DNA of 64,000 bases from Thermoanaerobaculia bacterium (GTDB lineage Bacteria; Acidobacteriota; Thermoanaerobaculia; Multivoradales; JAHZIX01). Each line of letters begins with the position of its first letter. The first letter of the stretch is position 1. The stretch spans positions 1 to 64,000 of the forward strand of contig JALXFE010000626.1 in assembly GCA_027069135.1 (NCBI GenBank), given 5' to 3'. Below the pieces are notes generated by a model, which was not told the DNA's origin, ran no database searches, and saw nothing but the letters and a program-made list of their open reading frames with translations. The position numbers and the translations under genes are program-made. Shown here piece by piece: positions 33,290 to 48,200 of the stretch.

Positions 33290-36200
33290 GTGAAACCGAC
33301 GTTCAAGATCGCGAGCGCACGCAAAGCCGAGACCCTCAAGAGGAGGCTTGCGAAAGGTCTCACAGCAGCGATGCTTCCGTGGGTCTTCGCCCTGCCCATG
33401 GTGGGTAGCGCAGGATCGCCTCCGTCTTTAGACGAGCTGCGCCTCGGCAATTTCATCTACCAGCCGCTGACGGTTTCCGGAAATTTTCAGGCCCGATTCT
33501 TAGAGGACCGGAATCACGTCACGGTCATCGAGCTCGCCGGTGGCAGCTACGACCGGGATGCGACGGATGGCAGCTTCAACGCAGAGCCAAGAGCGGTCGT
33601 CGCCCAGGAGTTCTACCTGGACCATCCGGACGAGTACGACTTCCTCATGGTCTTTACGACCTTCGAATTCGACACCGGGGATGCCGTAGCCTTCCACGTC
33701 GGCGCCCAGAATCCGGTGCAAGGGATCGGGCAGCCGGTCTTCGACAACACGGCGTTTTTCGGCAGCGAAGGCAAGCTCCAAGGCTATATCGATATGGCGG
33801 CTCTGACCCGCTATTCGACGGACCCGCTGGATCCGGAGTTCGACTTCGCCCTCGGGGTCATGGCCCACGAGATTCTCCACCAATGGTGCTGCTATGTGGG
33901 CTTCGACGACGCCGGCGCGAGCAGTCAGGCGCTCTTGGGCAAAGATGACGCCCATTGGAGCTTCCTCTTAGATAGTGATGCGTCGGTGATGTACGGCAGC
34001 GATTGGCGGGACAACGCCGACGGCACCTTCACCGCCGCCAACACCCGAACGTTCTACTCGCCTCTGGATCTCTATCTGGCGGGCCTCTTCGGTCCCGAGC
34101 AGGTGCCTCCCTTCGAGTTGATCGAGAATCCTGCCGTCGACAAGACACAGCTCCCGCAACGGGGGGCCACCATCTCCGGCACTTCGCGGCTGGTGAGTGT
34201 CGACGACGTCATCGCCATCGAGGGGCCCCGAATACCGGCAGCGGCTCAGGCCCAAAAAGAGTTCCGTGCGGCCTTCATTCTGCTGACCCGGCCGGGTATC
34301 GAGGTCGAGGCTGCTCAGATTGCCGCTCTCAACAACTTCCGGGAGGGGCTCTTGGCCCGGTTCTCGGCCCTGACCGGTGGCCAGGCATTGATGCAGGTCT
34401 TTCCGGAGGCTCGCTTGGACATCGGCACCGGGACTCCGGATCCGGTCGACGGCGGCGGCATCCGGCCCACCAGCGCCAACCTCGACGAAGCCCTCGCCTG
34501 GCTACGGGGAGAGCAGGTCGTGGACGGTTTTTGGGAAGACACAGCGGCGACCCGACTGCGGGATACGGCCGTGGCCTTGGCGACCCTTTCGGCCCTCGAT
34601 CCCTTGTTCAGCGGCGGCTCGGCGGCTCTCGGCTGGCTCGGCGGGCAGCAGGAGGCCAGCGCCGACTACCGGGCCCGCACGGCGGATGTTTTCGAAGCGG
34701 TCGGGCAGGGTGCGGCGGCCCTCCGCGCCGAGCTGATCGCCTCCCAGAATTCCGACGGTGGCTGGGGCCTGGGCGATCGCTACGACAGCGTGCCTCTCGA
34801 TACGGCTCTGGCGGTCCAAGCTCTGGCGGGGCATCCCGAGGTGCCGGCGGCGGATCTCGCCGCTGCGGTGGGCTATTTGGTGGCCGTCCAGGGCACCGAC
34901 GGCGGCTGGAGTAACACTCCGGTGGGACCGAGTCGTACCGGCGTTACCGCGGAGGTCTTGAAGGCTCTCAAGAGGACCGACGAATCGACTCCGGTGGCCG
35001 CGGCCCTGGCTTTTCTGGCGAGCCGGCAGAATGCCGACGGCGGCTTCGGCGACAGTCCGAGCACGGCTCACGACTCCGCCCGAGCTTTGGAAGCCCTGAT
35101 GAGCTTCGATGCATTGGGCCAGATCGATGCCGGCGGCGCCGCAACCTATCTTTCGAGTCGGCAGACCGTCGTCGGCAGCTGGGAAGGGAGCGTCTATACG
35201 ACCGCCTTGGTGGTCACCGCCCTACGCCGTTTCGCTTTCCCGAATTGGAGCTTCACGTCGGGCCTGATCCCCGATCCGGCCCTGCCCCGAGACGGTGAGC
35301 GGGTCGCCCTGACCGTGGAGGTCACCAATACCGGCAACGCCACGGCGCCGGCTGGGATCGTTCGCTTCTTCGATGGCGATCCCGGATCCGGCGGTGTTCC
35401 CATCGGTGCAGATATCGTGGTCCCCACCTTGGCGGCCCAGCAGTCGGCGACGCTGACGGCGCTGTGGGATACCTTCGATGGAGCGGGGGGGCACACCCTG
35501 GTCGCGGTGGTCGATCCGGACGGAACTCTCGCCGAGCTTTCGGAAGTGGACAACCGAGCAGAGCTTTTGATCGAGGTGGTGCCGGCACCGGTCGAAGCGG
35601 ATCTCGAAGTCCGGGAAGCGGACATCCTCGTCACCCCGTCTCAGCCCAACGAGTTGCCGACGGCTCTGGGCGTTGTCGTGACCTTGCGCAATCTTGGCCT
35701 CACGGACGCCCTCGACGTGCGGGTGGTGCTTACGGTCGGAGAGGGAGCGGACGCCGTCATCGTGGACGAAGTGACCCTGACCGCTCCCCAACGATCCTCG
35801 ACCCCGGTGAACCTCTCCTATCTCCTGGAGACTCCGGGGCTCACCGTTTTGACCGTGGAAGTCGATCCCGACGGCCTGATCCCGGAGGCGGATGAGACCA
35901 ACAACACCGCGGCCCGGTCAGTGTCGACGATCGCCTCCGTGGACCTCGAAGCTCTCGATGCGGGCATCGTGCTCGCCGGTGGAGCCTTCCTGGGCAACGA
36001 TGCAACCTTCGGCGTGACCCTGCGCAACCGGGGAACCGTCGATTCGCCGACCACCCAGGTGCGCTACCGGGTGAGCGACGGCACGACGGTCCGCGAGCTG
36101 GGGATCAACACCATCCAACCCACCGCCGGGGAGACCCTCGAGCAGAGCATCGTCTGGCGAGTAGACCTGTTGGGGGATCTCACCTTCACGGCGGAGCTCG

Positions 36201-39200
36201 ATCCGGATGACCTGGTTCCGGAGACCGACGAGACGAATAACACCGGCACCCGGGCCTTTACCGCCACCGCTGTCACCAACCCGAATCTGACGGTGGATTT
36301 TCAAGACCTGGGCTTCGATCCCAACCCGGGCCTCGAAGGCTCGCCGCTGATTCTTTCGGTGCTGGTCCGTAACGCCGGCGGCACGGCGGCGACGAATGTC
36401 GAGGTCGCCTTCTACGACGGGGATCCGGCCCAGGGGGGCACCCTCTTCGGTGACCTGGTGGTGATTCCCAATCTCGATGCCGGCGCATCTCTCCTCGCCT
36501 CGACGACGGTGGTGGAAGTGCCCGACGCCGCCGATCGGCTGATCTTCGCCGTGGTCGATCCCTCGGATCAGATCGCCGAGTTCGATGAGACCGACAACGA
36601 CGCCTTCAATACCCTCGAAATCCTCAGCCTGCCGGATCTGGCTCTGTCGGTGGCGTCGCTGGATCTCAGTCCTCGCTTCCCACGCCCGGGGGATCCGGTG
36701 ACCCTCACGGTCACGGTGACCAATCTCGGGGAACAGGCGGCCACGGATGTGTTGGTCCGTACTTTCGATGGCGAGCCGGCCATCGACGGGGTGCCGGTCG
36801 GTGGAGATCAGCTGATCCCGACGATTCCAGGGCAGGGAAGCGGCTCGGCAGTCTTCAGCTGGACCTTCGACGGTACCGGCGACTTGCGCCCCATCGTGGT
36901 CTTTGCGGACCCGGACGACACCGTCCGGGAGCAGAGTGAGAGCAACAACCGGGCGGACCTTGACGTCGCCGTCCAAGATGGCAATTTCTTCCTCAGTCGG
37001 CGGTATTTCTCACCGGATGGGGATGGCGTCAAGGACGGGACCTCATTCTTCTTCTTCCTGGGCGCCCCGACCACGGTCCAGGTAGAGGTGGTGGACCGCC
37101 GGGATCAGGTGGTCCGTCACAGCCAGCCCTTCGTCAACGTCAGCGACGGTCAATTCGATTGGGACGGTCTCGATGATCGGGGGCCCGTGGTTCGGGATGG
37201 CGACTACGTCCTGCGGGTCGTCGATACCGCCGGAGTGTCCTTGGGGGAGGCGACGGTCACGGTGGATACCAATCGCTCGTCGCTCATCGAGGCGGTGGGG
37301 ACTCCGTTCGAGCTCTTTACCAATCTGACCTGCGAGCTGCCCTCGGTTTCCCGGCTGACCCTGACCGGCGACGAAGACACCTTCTTCTTCGACATCACCT
37401 CCAACTCCGATCCTCTCTTCGGGCGGGGCATCTACAAGATGGCCAGTAATGGCGGCGATGTCCGCCAGATCGTCCCGGCATTCTGGAGCACTCAGGCCTC
37501 CCTGCGGGAGATGCAGGTGGCCTCGGATGGGAGCCGGGTGGTCTTCTCCCTCCGGGGCCGCATCCTCGCCGGGGGATCCTTCGAGTCCCGTCAATATGTG
37601 GTCAACGGGGATGGGACGGGTCTCCAGCAGCTCGATCCGGCGCCGGGGCTGGGCAGTGGCACCGGGGTCTTCGGCTTCACCGAGGACGGAAATACGGTGC
37701 TCGTGAACCAGAGCGCCAGCTTGGTGGCCATCGACCTGACGGGCTTCGCCCCGCCCTTGGTGATCTTCTCCATCGATACTAGCTTCGGTAGTTTCTCGGC
37801 TGAGCGCTCGCCGGACGAGAAACGGATGGTGATTCCCGTCAGCGGGGATTTCGGGCGGCAGTTGGCGTTGGTGAATCTGGAGACCTTGACCTCGACCTTC
37901 CTGCCGAGCGTGCCCTTCAGCTTCGATAATTATGAGTTCTCCTTCTCACCGGATAGCAGCCGCTTGGCGGTGGCTCGAAGGCAGAGCGGGGACCTGCGCA
38001 TCTTCGACCGCAGCGGCAACCTCCTTCAGGAGAGCCCGCTGCCGGTGGAGCTGCCGCCCTATCCCATCGAAGACGGTGGCGGCGGCGGCGAATTTCTCAC
38101 CAGTGGTGGTCAAGGCCTGACGGTCGGCGGCGATGCCCCTGCCGTCGGTGAAGCCGTAGGCCTCCCGGGTGGGCCCTCGTTGTTCCTGACGAAGGTTGGA
38201 GTTCCCCAGTGGGGACCGTCTTCGACGGAGCTAGCGATATTGGTGACCCAGACTACGGGGTTCAGCGCCGAGTGGCGGCAATTGTTGCGCTACGACCTCC
38301 TGACCGAGCTCTTCGAGAATGTCGCCTGGACTTTGCCGTCTTTCTTCGGCTTGCCGTCGTCGTACCACGTCTCGACTTGGGACGGCTCCACCTGGGTGGA
38401 GCGGGCGGTGCTGCATCACGGCATCTACCTCGAAGAGCAGAAGGTAGATCTCAGCGACTTCCTGCCGGATCCGGACGGTGAGCTCAAGGTACGTATCCGC
38501 CAGGCCGGCCTGGAGGCGGCCCACGTCGAGCACGTTTCGCTCCTGAGCAGCGGTGAGCGTCTGCTGCCGACTTCCGCCGTGCGTCTCGACACCGGTCAGG
38601 AGGCTCTGCTGGAAGTGCGCCATCAGGACAACGTGCTCTTCGATCTGCACGAGGCGGAGATGGAAGTCGGCTGGCCAGCTTGGGAGCCCGGTGGTCCCTT
38701 CGTCCTCGCCCTCGGGGCCCGGGAGGAAGTGCTGTCCACCCGTCGGGTCGTGCCTTTCACCTACCCCCGAACCGGTGCCTACCGGTACACGGTCGGCGAG
38801 GAAGGTCCGATGGTCGTGGATGGCCTCCAGACCTCCGCGGACGATCTGGGCTCGGCCCTCTTCGGCGTCCAGACCCGGCCGGTGACCGGCCACCCGTCGG
38901 CCAAGGTTTTCGGTTGGGTCAAGAGCGACGGCATCGATCTCTACGGTGCCCTCGACTTCACCGTCGACAATACCTTGGACGGCGACCGGGATTGGGCATC
39001 GTTGGAAGTCGAGACGGCTTCCGGATGGCAGGAGATGCGGGTCACCGCGGTCGATCAGACCTATGGGATCGCCGGCTTCACTCGTACCGCCCCGGTACAC
39101 CATGCCCACAAATACTACGAGTTTCGAATTCCTCTGGCTGAGGTAGGCGCTTCGGTGGGGGAGACCCTCTCCCTGCGTTTCCGCGCCTACGGAACCGCCG

Positions 39201-42200
39201 CCGGTTGTGAGATCCCCGGTCGCTGCGATCCGGAGGTCTTCGATGGCTTGAATCTGCTTCCCTTCAGCGGCTACGACCTGTGGGTGCCGAATGAGCGGAC
39301 TCTCTACTACGCCAATTTCACCAGTGGCCGACCGGCGACGGCCATCCTGTTGGACGACGATAACGAGTTTCGTGACCTCTTCGAGGAATGGTTCAACTTC
39401 AGAAACGAGAAGTTTTCACCCTCCGGCCGCCGACTGCTCTATCAGTCCAGCGATCACCGCAACGATCCGGCCAGCGCCTGTTATCAGCGGGGCTTCACGG
39501 ACGACTTTTCCTTCCAGTCGTTGATGAACCTCACGGTCGATCTGCGGCCGCGGCGCTCCTCCGCCAGTGGCGGGATTCTGCTCGAAGGAACCGCCGCGGA
39601 TCTCAATTTCAAGAGTTACCGCCTCGATTACTCGCCGGCTTCGTCGCCGGGCGAGTTCAACCCCATCGTGCCACCGGCGGGGCAGCAGGTCATCGACGAC
39701 CGTTTCACGACCTGGGTACCGCCGGGGCCGGGAACCTATTTCGTGCGCCTGCAGGTGGAGGATCTGGCCGGCAACGTCAAGGAGGCCATCAAGCGGGTTT
39801 CGTCCTCGGATACCCCGAGCATCACGGACATCTACCGGGAACCGGCGGATATCTCTCCCAACGGCGACGGGGTTCAGGACGAGACGCTGATCCATTACCG
39901 GGTCTTGGCGCCGGTCCACCTGGAATTCCAATTCTTTAACGAGATCGGCGACCGGGTCCGCACCATCGAGCGGGATCATTCCACCATCGGGCTGACCTTC
40001 GACCTACCCTGGGACGGGCGGGACGATAGCGGGTTGCCGGTACCGGACGGTATCTATCGCATGTTGGTGCAGAATTTCGAGTTCTTCGTCAACGTCGACT
40101 CGACGCCACCGGAAGTGATGATCAGCCTGAGTGACGCGTTGCAGGCGAGGACTATCGAGGGGCTCTCCTCGCCGGTGGTGGTGGCAGCGCCGGAGCTGCG
40201 ATATTCGGTGCGAGAGGCGAATTTCGCCACCAGCCTCGGTGAGTCCGGCTTTGGGGAAACACCCTTCGAGTGGTTGGAGTTTCCCACCTCGTTGCGCAGG
40301 AGCCGGACCGATCCGGATCTGCTCCTAGGCGGTCGCCCCTTAGATCTCGATCAATTCACCCACCACCGCTTCCGGTTCGAGGCGCAGGATCGGGCCGGTA
40401 ACCGCAGTCTGGTGACCACACCGTTAGGGGCCGAAGAGCTCATCGTTTCGCAGTTCGGCGTCCACGCCGTCACCGACTTCGGTACCTTCGCAGACCTCGA
40501 GCTGGTGCCCTTCCTGGGCCGCCCGAGAATTCGCTTGGCGAACGGCGATGTACGTTTCAAGGTCGCGGAGACGATCGCCGAAGAAATCTTCCAGCTTTCC
40601 GTGCAATTTCGTCCGGAAGGCCAGACGAATTGGAGCGAGACCGTCCTCGATCGGTTCCTGCCTCCCGGGGGCGTCAGCTTCGTCTCTGAGATTCCTCAAC
40701 CGGAGCTCGGGGCGGTGTGGGATATGGTCGGCGTACCCATCGGTATCGAAACTGAGATCCGCCTGCGGGCAGTCGACGTTCTGGCGCAAGAGCACGTGTC
40801 CAATTCTTTCTTCGTGCTCACCGACGGCATCATTTTCGGCGGTCCCCTCGCCCAACCGGATCTGACGACCGGGCCCTACGCGGACCTCCTGAGTTCGCTC
40901 TACGAGACCGCTTTGAACGCGGGCCTGCTCTCGCCGGAGGATGTGATTCTGTGGGGAGTGGAGTTCGTCGGCGCACAGCTGGATGAAGTGATTCTCCAGA
41001 TCAGCAGCTCCGAGGATCCCCGCTACGCGGTTCCGGTACCGCTCGAACCGCTGATCAGCGTCGAAGGTGGGTTCCTCTTTGCGCTCGATCCGGCGACCGC
41101 CTGCCTGTCCTACGAAGGCTTCATCTTGGCCACGACGGCGCCGGAGCCGACCATCCGGACCATCACATCCAACGGCGGCGGCTTTACGCTGCGTTGCCTC
41201 GAGATTGAGACGGAGTTACAACCACCGACCTACGGTGGCTGCGACGAGGCGCCGAGCTCGTCGATGCGGACCATCGATGCCACGCCGGTCAGTCTCAACG
41301 GCGCAGCCCTCGTCCTACTCACCCTGGAACGCACCCTGCCGGATGGCACTCCGGATATTCTGGCCAATATCAACGATCCGGTCAGCCGGCGGAAATACTC
41401 TTTCGATTTTGATACCTCGGGTCTTCCGGAGGGTCTCGAAACCCTGACCGCTCGGCTGTCCAACGGTGAAGGGGAGAGCTTTACCACCAGCATCCGAGTG
41501 GCGGTGGACCGGACCCCGCCCGTACCGGCGATCAACGTTCCCCTCGAAGGGCAGCGCCTGTGCGGTATCCAGCGGTTGGTCGAGGGCGAGATTCGCAACG
41601 TCTTCGATGTCGAGGGGCTGGTCAGCGACAACATCGGTTTCTCCTACCGGATGGAAGTCGAAGTGCCGGGCTCCCCGCCGGTCTTCCACGCTCTCCGGGA
41701 TGACCGTGAAGCCTGCTACGGACCGCCGAACGAAGTGCTCTTCAGCTCCCCATATCCGGCCGATCAATGCGGGTCGGTCCAGGGCCCCTTGGGCACCTGG
41801 GGGGATAGCGACGGCGAAACCGAGTTCAGCGGTGATACCGCGGTCCGGATCCACGCCTTCGACCGGGGTGGCTACCACGTCTGCCAGGAGCGTCAGTTTT
41901 TCTTCGATGGCGAGGTCGAAGGGGCTCAGACGACGATCTCTCCGCGCCTCTTCTCTCCCAATGGGGACGAGAACCTGGATTTGACGGTGCTCAATATCTT
42001 CCTCGAAGAGCCGGCCTCGGTAGATGTCGAGGTCTACGCCGCGGTGGAGACGGATCGAGGCCCGGAGATCAGCGGCGACGTGCTGAGGTTCCTGGAAACG
42101 GGCCTTCAGGTCCTGGATTCGGCTCTGGTGAACTGGGACGGCCAAGACGGCAGCGGCTCGGTTCTGCCGGACGGCGTCTATGGCCTGGTGACCCGTTTCC

Positions 42201-45200
42201 TCGATAGTTGCGGCAACCTGGCGAGCCGTACGGTCTTCGTCGAGCTCGACAATACGCCACCGACGGCGCCGATCCTCTTTCCCGGCCCCAGCGATCCCTT
42301 GCCCATGGTGATCGAGATCCTCGGCACGGTGCAGGATCGCAACATCCAGGCCTGGACCGTCGATTTCGGAGTCGGCCTCGATCCGGATACCTGGTCGCGG
42401 ATCAACCTCGGGGCCGGCGAGATGGACGCGGAAGTCCTGGCGGTGTGGAATACCAACGGTCTGTTCGGCGATTTCACCCTGCGCTTGGTGGCTTTGGACG
42501 AGGCGGGGAATCGCACCGAGACCCTGGTCAGCGTTCTGCTGGGCAACCCGACGTATCTGCTGACCTATTTCGAGATCCTGCCGCGCTTCTTCTCCCCTAA
42601 CGGTGACGGTCGGCGGGAGACCGCCAGTATGCGCTTCGGGTTGGATTTCCCCAGCTTCGTGACCCTCACTGTGGAGACTGATACGGGGACCGTTCTGCGC
42701 ACCCTCCTCGACGGAGTGGCTCTAGGCTCCGGGGCCGTGGTCCGGCCCTGGGATGGTCGCAGTGATGGCGGAACCTTGCTCCCCGACGATGTCTATACGG
42801 TGGTCGTCCGAGCGGTCTTGGCGGCCAATCCCGGGGTCACCCAGGAAGAGACCCTGACGGTGGTCCTCGACAAGACCCCGCCGACCATCGATATCACCAG
42901 CCCGTCCACGGGTTTCATTACCGGCAGCAGCGCCGTCGTCGGCTCCATCGAAGACCTGCATCTGACGGAATACATCGTCGAGCTCACCGACACGCCATCG
43001 GCCCCGGTGTGGAATGAGCTGGCCAGCGGCACCACCAGCCGGGTGAGCACCACCTTCGCCATCCTCGACGATTTGGCGGAGGCGGACTACGCCCTGCGAA
43101 TCCGGGCAGAGGACGAAGGGGAGATCCGCGTCGAGCAGATCCTTCCCTTCACGGTGGACAACACACCGCCAGTGGTGACCTTTACCGAGCCCTTGGCCGG
43201 CAGCATCGTGGGCGCGGTCGGGGGTCCGGTGGACCTCCTGGGCACTGTCGAAGAGGAGCATCTGGAGACCTACCGGGTGGAATTCGGTGCCGGTCCGGCG
43301 CCGGATACATGGACCACCATCGTCCTGGGGACTTCGATCCCGACGACGGATCGGCTGGGGGTCTGGGACGTTTCCGCGGTCGCCGACGGCCTCTACATCC
43401 TGCGCCTGACGGCCCAAGACTTAGCGGGCTTGTCCGCCGAGGTCCGCACCTCCGTGACGGTGGACAACACACCACCGACGGCCATCATCGACGATCCTGC
43501 GGACGGCAGTTTCGTCACCGCCCCGCAGCCGATTCTCGGCACTGCCGACGATGCCAACCTTGCGGAATACGTGCTGGAGGTGGCTCCCGCCGGCAGCCAG
43601 CAATTCCAGGAATTGGTCAAGGGCACCCTGCCGGTGATCGGCGGCAGCCTCTTCTCCTGGGCCGGGCTGCCCCCGGACGGTCAGTACACCCTTCGCCTGT
43701 CCGTGGTCGACGGCGCCGGCAATCAGGCGGTGGTGGCGGCGGGTATCACGGTCGATCTGACCCCACCGGCGGCACCTATCAACCTCGTCGCCACGGTGGT
43801 CAACGATCAGGATGCCCAACTGGATTGGACCGCCAGCCCGGAGCCGGACCTGGCGGGCTATCGGGTCTACCGCGACGGGGTGCAGATCACCCCGAGCCTG
43901 GTGGTCCCGAACACGTACCTCGATCCGGCGCTGCAGGAAGGGCCCCACACCTACACCGTCACCGCCCTCGACCTGGCGGGCAACGAGAGCGATCCCTCGA
44001 ACCCAGCGGACGTCACCGTCGATACCACCCCGCCCACGGTTCGGATCTCGGTTCCCTCCGACGGCGATACGGTGAGCGGTCTGGTGGATGTCACGGGCAC
44101 CGCCTACAGCGCTGACGATTTCCGCGAGTACCGCCTCTACGCCACCGCCACCGCGACCGGAGCTCGGCAGTTGCTGCGGCAATCGCCGGTACCGGTGCAG
44201 GCGGACGTGTTGGGGCAGTGGAATACCTTGGTCCTGCCGGAGGCGGCGGAGTTCGTCCTCCGCCTCGAGGGTGAGGATCTGACCGGCAACATCGGTTTCC
44301 ACGAGGTCACGGTGACCATCGACAATCTGCCTCCGGGCGCCCCCACGGGCTTGACGGCGACGCCCAACGGCTCGGATGTCGACGTGGCATGGAATGCCAA
44401 TACGGAGCCGGATCTGGCCGGTTATATCCTCTTCCGGGATGGTCGCATCGCCAACTCCAGCGGAGTGGTGGTGGGGGATTTGACGCCCTTCATCCTTCGG
44501 ACCACGACCTTCTTGGACTTGGGCTTACCGGACGGTACCTTCACCTACGAGGTCCACGCCATCGACACGGCCGGGAATTTGAGTGACGCCTCCCAGCCGG
44601 CGGATGCCACCATCGACACCCGGGCTCCCCACGCGGTGATCGACCCGCCGGTGGACGGCACCGAATTCGAGAACAACCTCTTCGTTCTCGCCACCACGGT
44701 GGACGAGGATGTGGCCCAGGTACTCTTCCAATTCCGCGCTGCCGGGGATCCCACCTGGATCGACCTGGGCATCGACACGGAGCTTCCCTGGGAAGTGGAT
44801 TTCGACCCGATAGCCTTGACCTTCGGCGACTACCAACTGCAGGCCGTCGCCACCGATCTGGGAGGGAGGACGGATCCGGCGCCGACGCCGGTGACGGTGA
44901 CCTTCACGGACCTGACCCGCCCGCAGCCGGTGGTGGATTTAGCAGCCCGGGTCGTCGGCGGCGAGGTGACCCTGACCTGGACGGCCAATACGGATACCGA
45001 CCTGGCGGGGTACCACGTGGAGCGGACGGATTCTGTCGGTAGCCTCAGCCGCTTGACGGCCAGCCCGATTCCGGAGACGACCTATCTGGATGTGGGTCTT
45101 CCGGACGACACCTACACCTACCAGGTGATCTCCGTCGATCTGGTCGACAACGAGGGGGATCCTTCGGCCCCGGCGGAAGCCCTGGTCTACACCCCGGTAT

Positions 45201-48200
45201 TGGAGCAGCCGCTGACTCCGATCCAGGCCTTGACGATGGAGCTGAGCGGCAGCGGCGGCGCCGATTCGGCGGTCGGCGGGGAGGTTACGAGGCCCTCCGG
45301 GACCGTGGCCCTACCGGCGGCGACCTCCGACGCTGAAGGTCTCTTCTCCTTGATCGGCCTGCCCCTGGAGCGGGGGCTCAACACCCTCGCCGTCCGTCTG
45401 ACGGATGCCGCTGGCAACGTGAGTAAAGACGCTTCCGTGTCGGTGATTTCCGGGTCGGCGCCGTCACCGCCCACGGGTCTTGTGGCGGTGGCTCCGACCT
45501 CCACCCAGGTGGAACTGAGCTGGAACGCCAACCCGGAACCGAATATCGCCGGCTACCGGCCCTTTAGGGACGGCGAGGCCGTGCTCCCGGATTCGACCAT
45601 CACCGGTGTGTCGGCCACGGCTTCGAGCCAGACCCACTCCGGAGTGGCTCCGTCCCGGGCGGTCGACGGCAACGTCGGCACCTATTGGGCCCCGCGGGTC
45701 ATCGCAGGTTTTCAACCCCTGGCCGGCCAGTGGCTTGAGCTCTCCTGGGCCAGCCCGCTGATCGTCAGCCAGGTGAATATCACCTGGTTCTCCTTCGAGA
45801 GTGGCGGCTCCCTGACCAACTATGGAGCCCTGGACTACGACATCGAAGCTTGGGACGGGAGCGCCTGGATTCCCCTGGTCCGGATCCGAGGCAACGATCA
45901 GGTCGTCAACCAGATCGATCTGCCCCAGCCCTATCGTACGGATCGGTTGCGGGTCGTGCTCTTGGCGGGCCTCGTGGCGGAGAATTTCTCCCAGTCCTTG
46001 CGCGTCGCAGAGATCTCCCTGGCGCAGCAGGTTCTGGTCACTGGAACGTCCTATACGGATCCGGTCGGGGATGGTGACTACGTCTACACGGTGACCGCCG
46101 TCAACGACCTGGCTTTCGAGAGCGGCCCGTCGAATCCGGCGTCGGTTGCCGTCGGCGATGTCGATCCGCCAGCACCGGTGGTGCTCACCGCGGTCGCCGC
46201 CGGCTCCGATGTCACCCTCACCTGGACCGCTAGCAGCTCTCCGGACGTGACGTCCTACGAGATCTTCCGGGACGGTGAGCCCATCGCCCTCCACACCGAT
46301 CTGTTGGCTTTGACCCATGTGGATCTCAACTTGCTCAACGGCGATTACGCCTACACCGTGACGGCGATAGACGCCGTGGGCAACTCCAGCGTGCCCTCCA
46401 ACCAGGAGGTGGTGACGGTCTTCGTGGCGCCGCCGCCGACCCCGGTCAATCTGACGGTGACGGCGGTGCCCGGGGGGGGCGCTTTGGATCTCGCCTGGGC
46501 GCCTCAAACCGGATCTACGCCCCTCGGCTATCGGATCTACCGCAGCCTGGTGACCGGCGGTCCCTACGAGGAGATCGCGGTGACGGCGGACACCTTCCTG
46601 CGCGACGAGGGGTTGGTCAACGGGGTGACCTACTTCTACGTGGTGGGCGCCTTGGACGCCCTCGGCAACGAGAGTGCTTTCTCCAACGAGGACAGCGGAA
46701 CACCGGTCGACGAACAGGCGCCCCAGCCGCCGGTGCTGCACTTCCCGGGCTTCCCCGGGGTGCTCTTCGTGACCGCTACGGAACCCGTGGACCTGGCCGG
46801 TACGTCGGAGGCCTCAGCGATCGTGAGCCTGTCGCGGGACGGTGTGCCGATCGGGCAGACCACCGCCACGGCGGATCTCGAAGTCGTGGCCACGAGCTTC
46901 TTCGAGGACGTCGTCGTTTCTCCCGACGGTCGCTACCTATGGGTCAGTGATTTCTTCGGCCCGATCCTTCATGACTACCGCACGAGCTCGGACACCTTCG
47001 TGACCGGTGCCCGGGGCCAGGCCCGATGGTTCGCCGACGGGAGTGCGGTGGCCTTGGCGGATGGTGGACAGATCACCCGGTACCAGGTCTCGGACGGGAC
47101 CTTGGACATCCTGGCGACCCTGGGCTTCGCCCAAATGGCGGTGCCGTCTCCGGATGGCACGCGTCTGGCGGTTCTCGGTGAGCAGTTCTTCGATCCCGGT
47201 TTGTGGATCTACGACATACCTACAGCGACCTGGACGCAGCTGCTGGACGATCCCTATTGGTGGTTCGACGAACAGACTCTGAACTGGTCCCCGGACGGCA
47301 GCCAGCTGGCCTACCGGCGGGGCACTCCGGTGAGTGCTTTTGAATTTGTCGACGTCGCTTCGGGGAGCATCACCGTCGTCAACTCCTTACCTGGAGTCGG
47401 TGGACCGAGCTGGTCCCCGGACGGCGGGTCGCTGGTGTATTCGGCAACCCATCCGACCCTGGGCGGCGACCGAATCCGGAGCTATTCCTTGGCGGATGGC
47501 ACGGAGACCGAGCTCACCTCCGGCGCCGACGATTTCTTCCCGCAGCTCTCGCCGGACGGCCGCCAGCTGGTCTGGATCAACGATTTCAGCGAGGCCAAAC
47601 TGCTGGATCTCGCCAGCGGGCAGATCACCTCGCTCGAACCGGTGGCGGGGTTGGGATCCTATGAGCAGCCCCAATGGTCCAAGAGCGGCCGTCTCCTGTT
47701 GTGGAATTTCGACGATGAGGTCCGCCTGACCTTCCCGGGCCACTTCGAGCTCAGCAATGTTTCTCTCCAGGGTGGAGACAACGCCTTTACCGCCATCGCG
47801 GAAGATCCGGCTGGAAATGTCGGCGCCCGGAGTCTACCCATGGTGGTGACGCTGGCCACCGCCGACCGGCCGGATCTGGTCTTGACGGCGTCGGACGTCG
47901 TGATCTCTCCGCCGGTCGGTCTGATCGGCCAGACCGTTCGGGTCACGGTCACGGTGCGCAACGAATCCGAGAACGCCGCCCCGCCCGCGGATCTCAGCGT
48001 CGTGGTCCTGGGGCCCGGCGGTTTCAATAGGACTCTGGTGAGTGGGGAAGTCCTAGGGGCGATCCCGGCGGGGGGCTCCCAGAGCGTCACGCGGGATCTG
48101 GTGTTGGGTAGTGAGACCGGGATTTACTCCATCACGGCGGCGGTAGATCCCTTCGATCGCCTGGCGGAAATTAGCGAAGACAATAATCTGGCTCAGACCG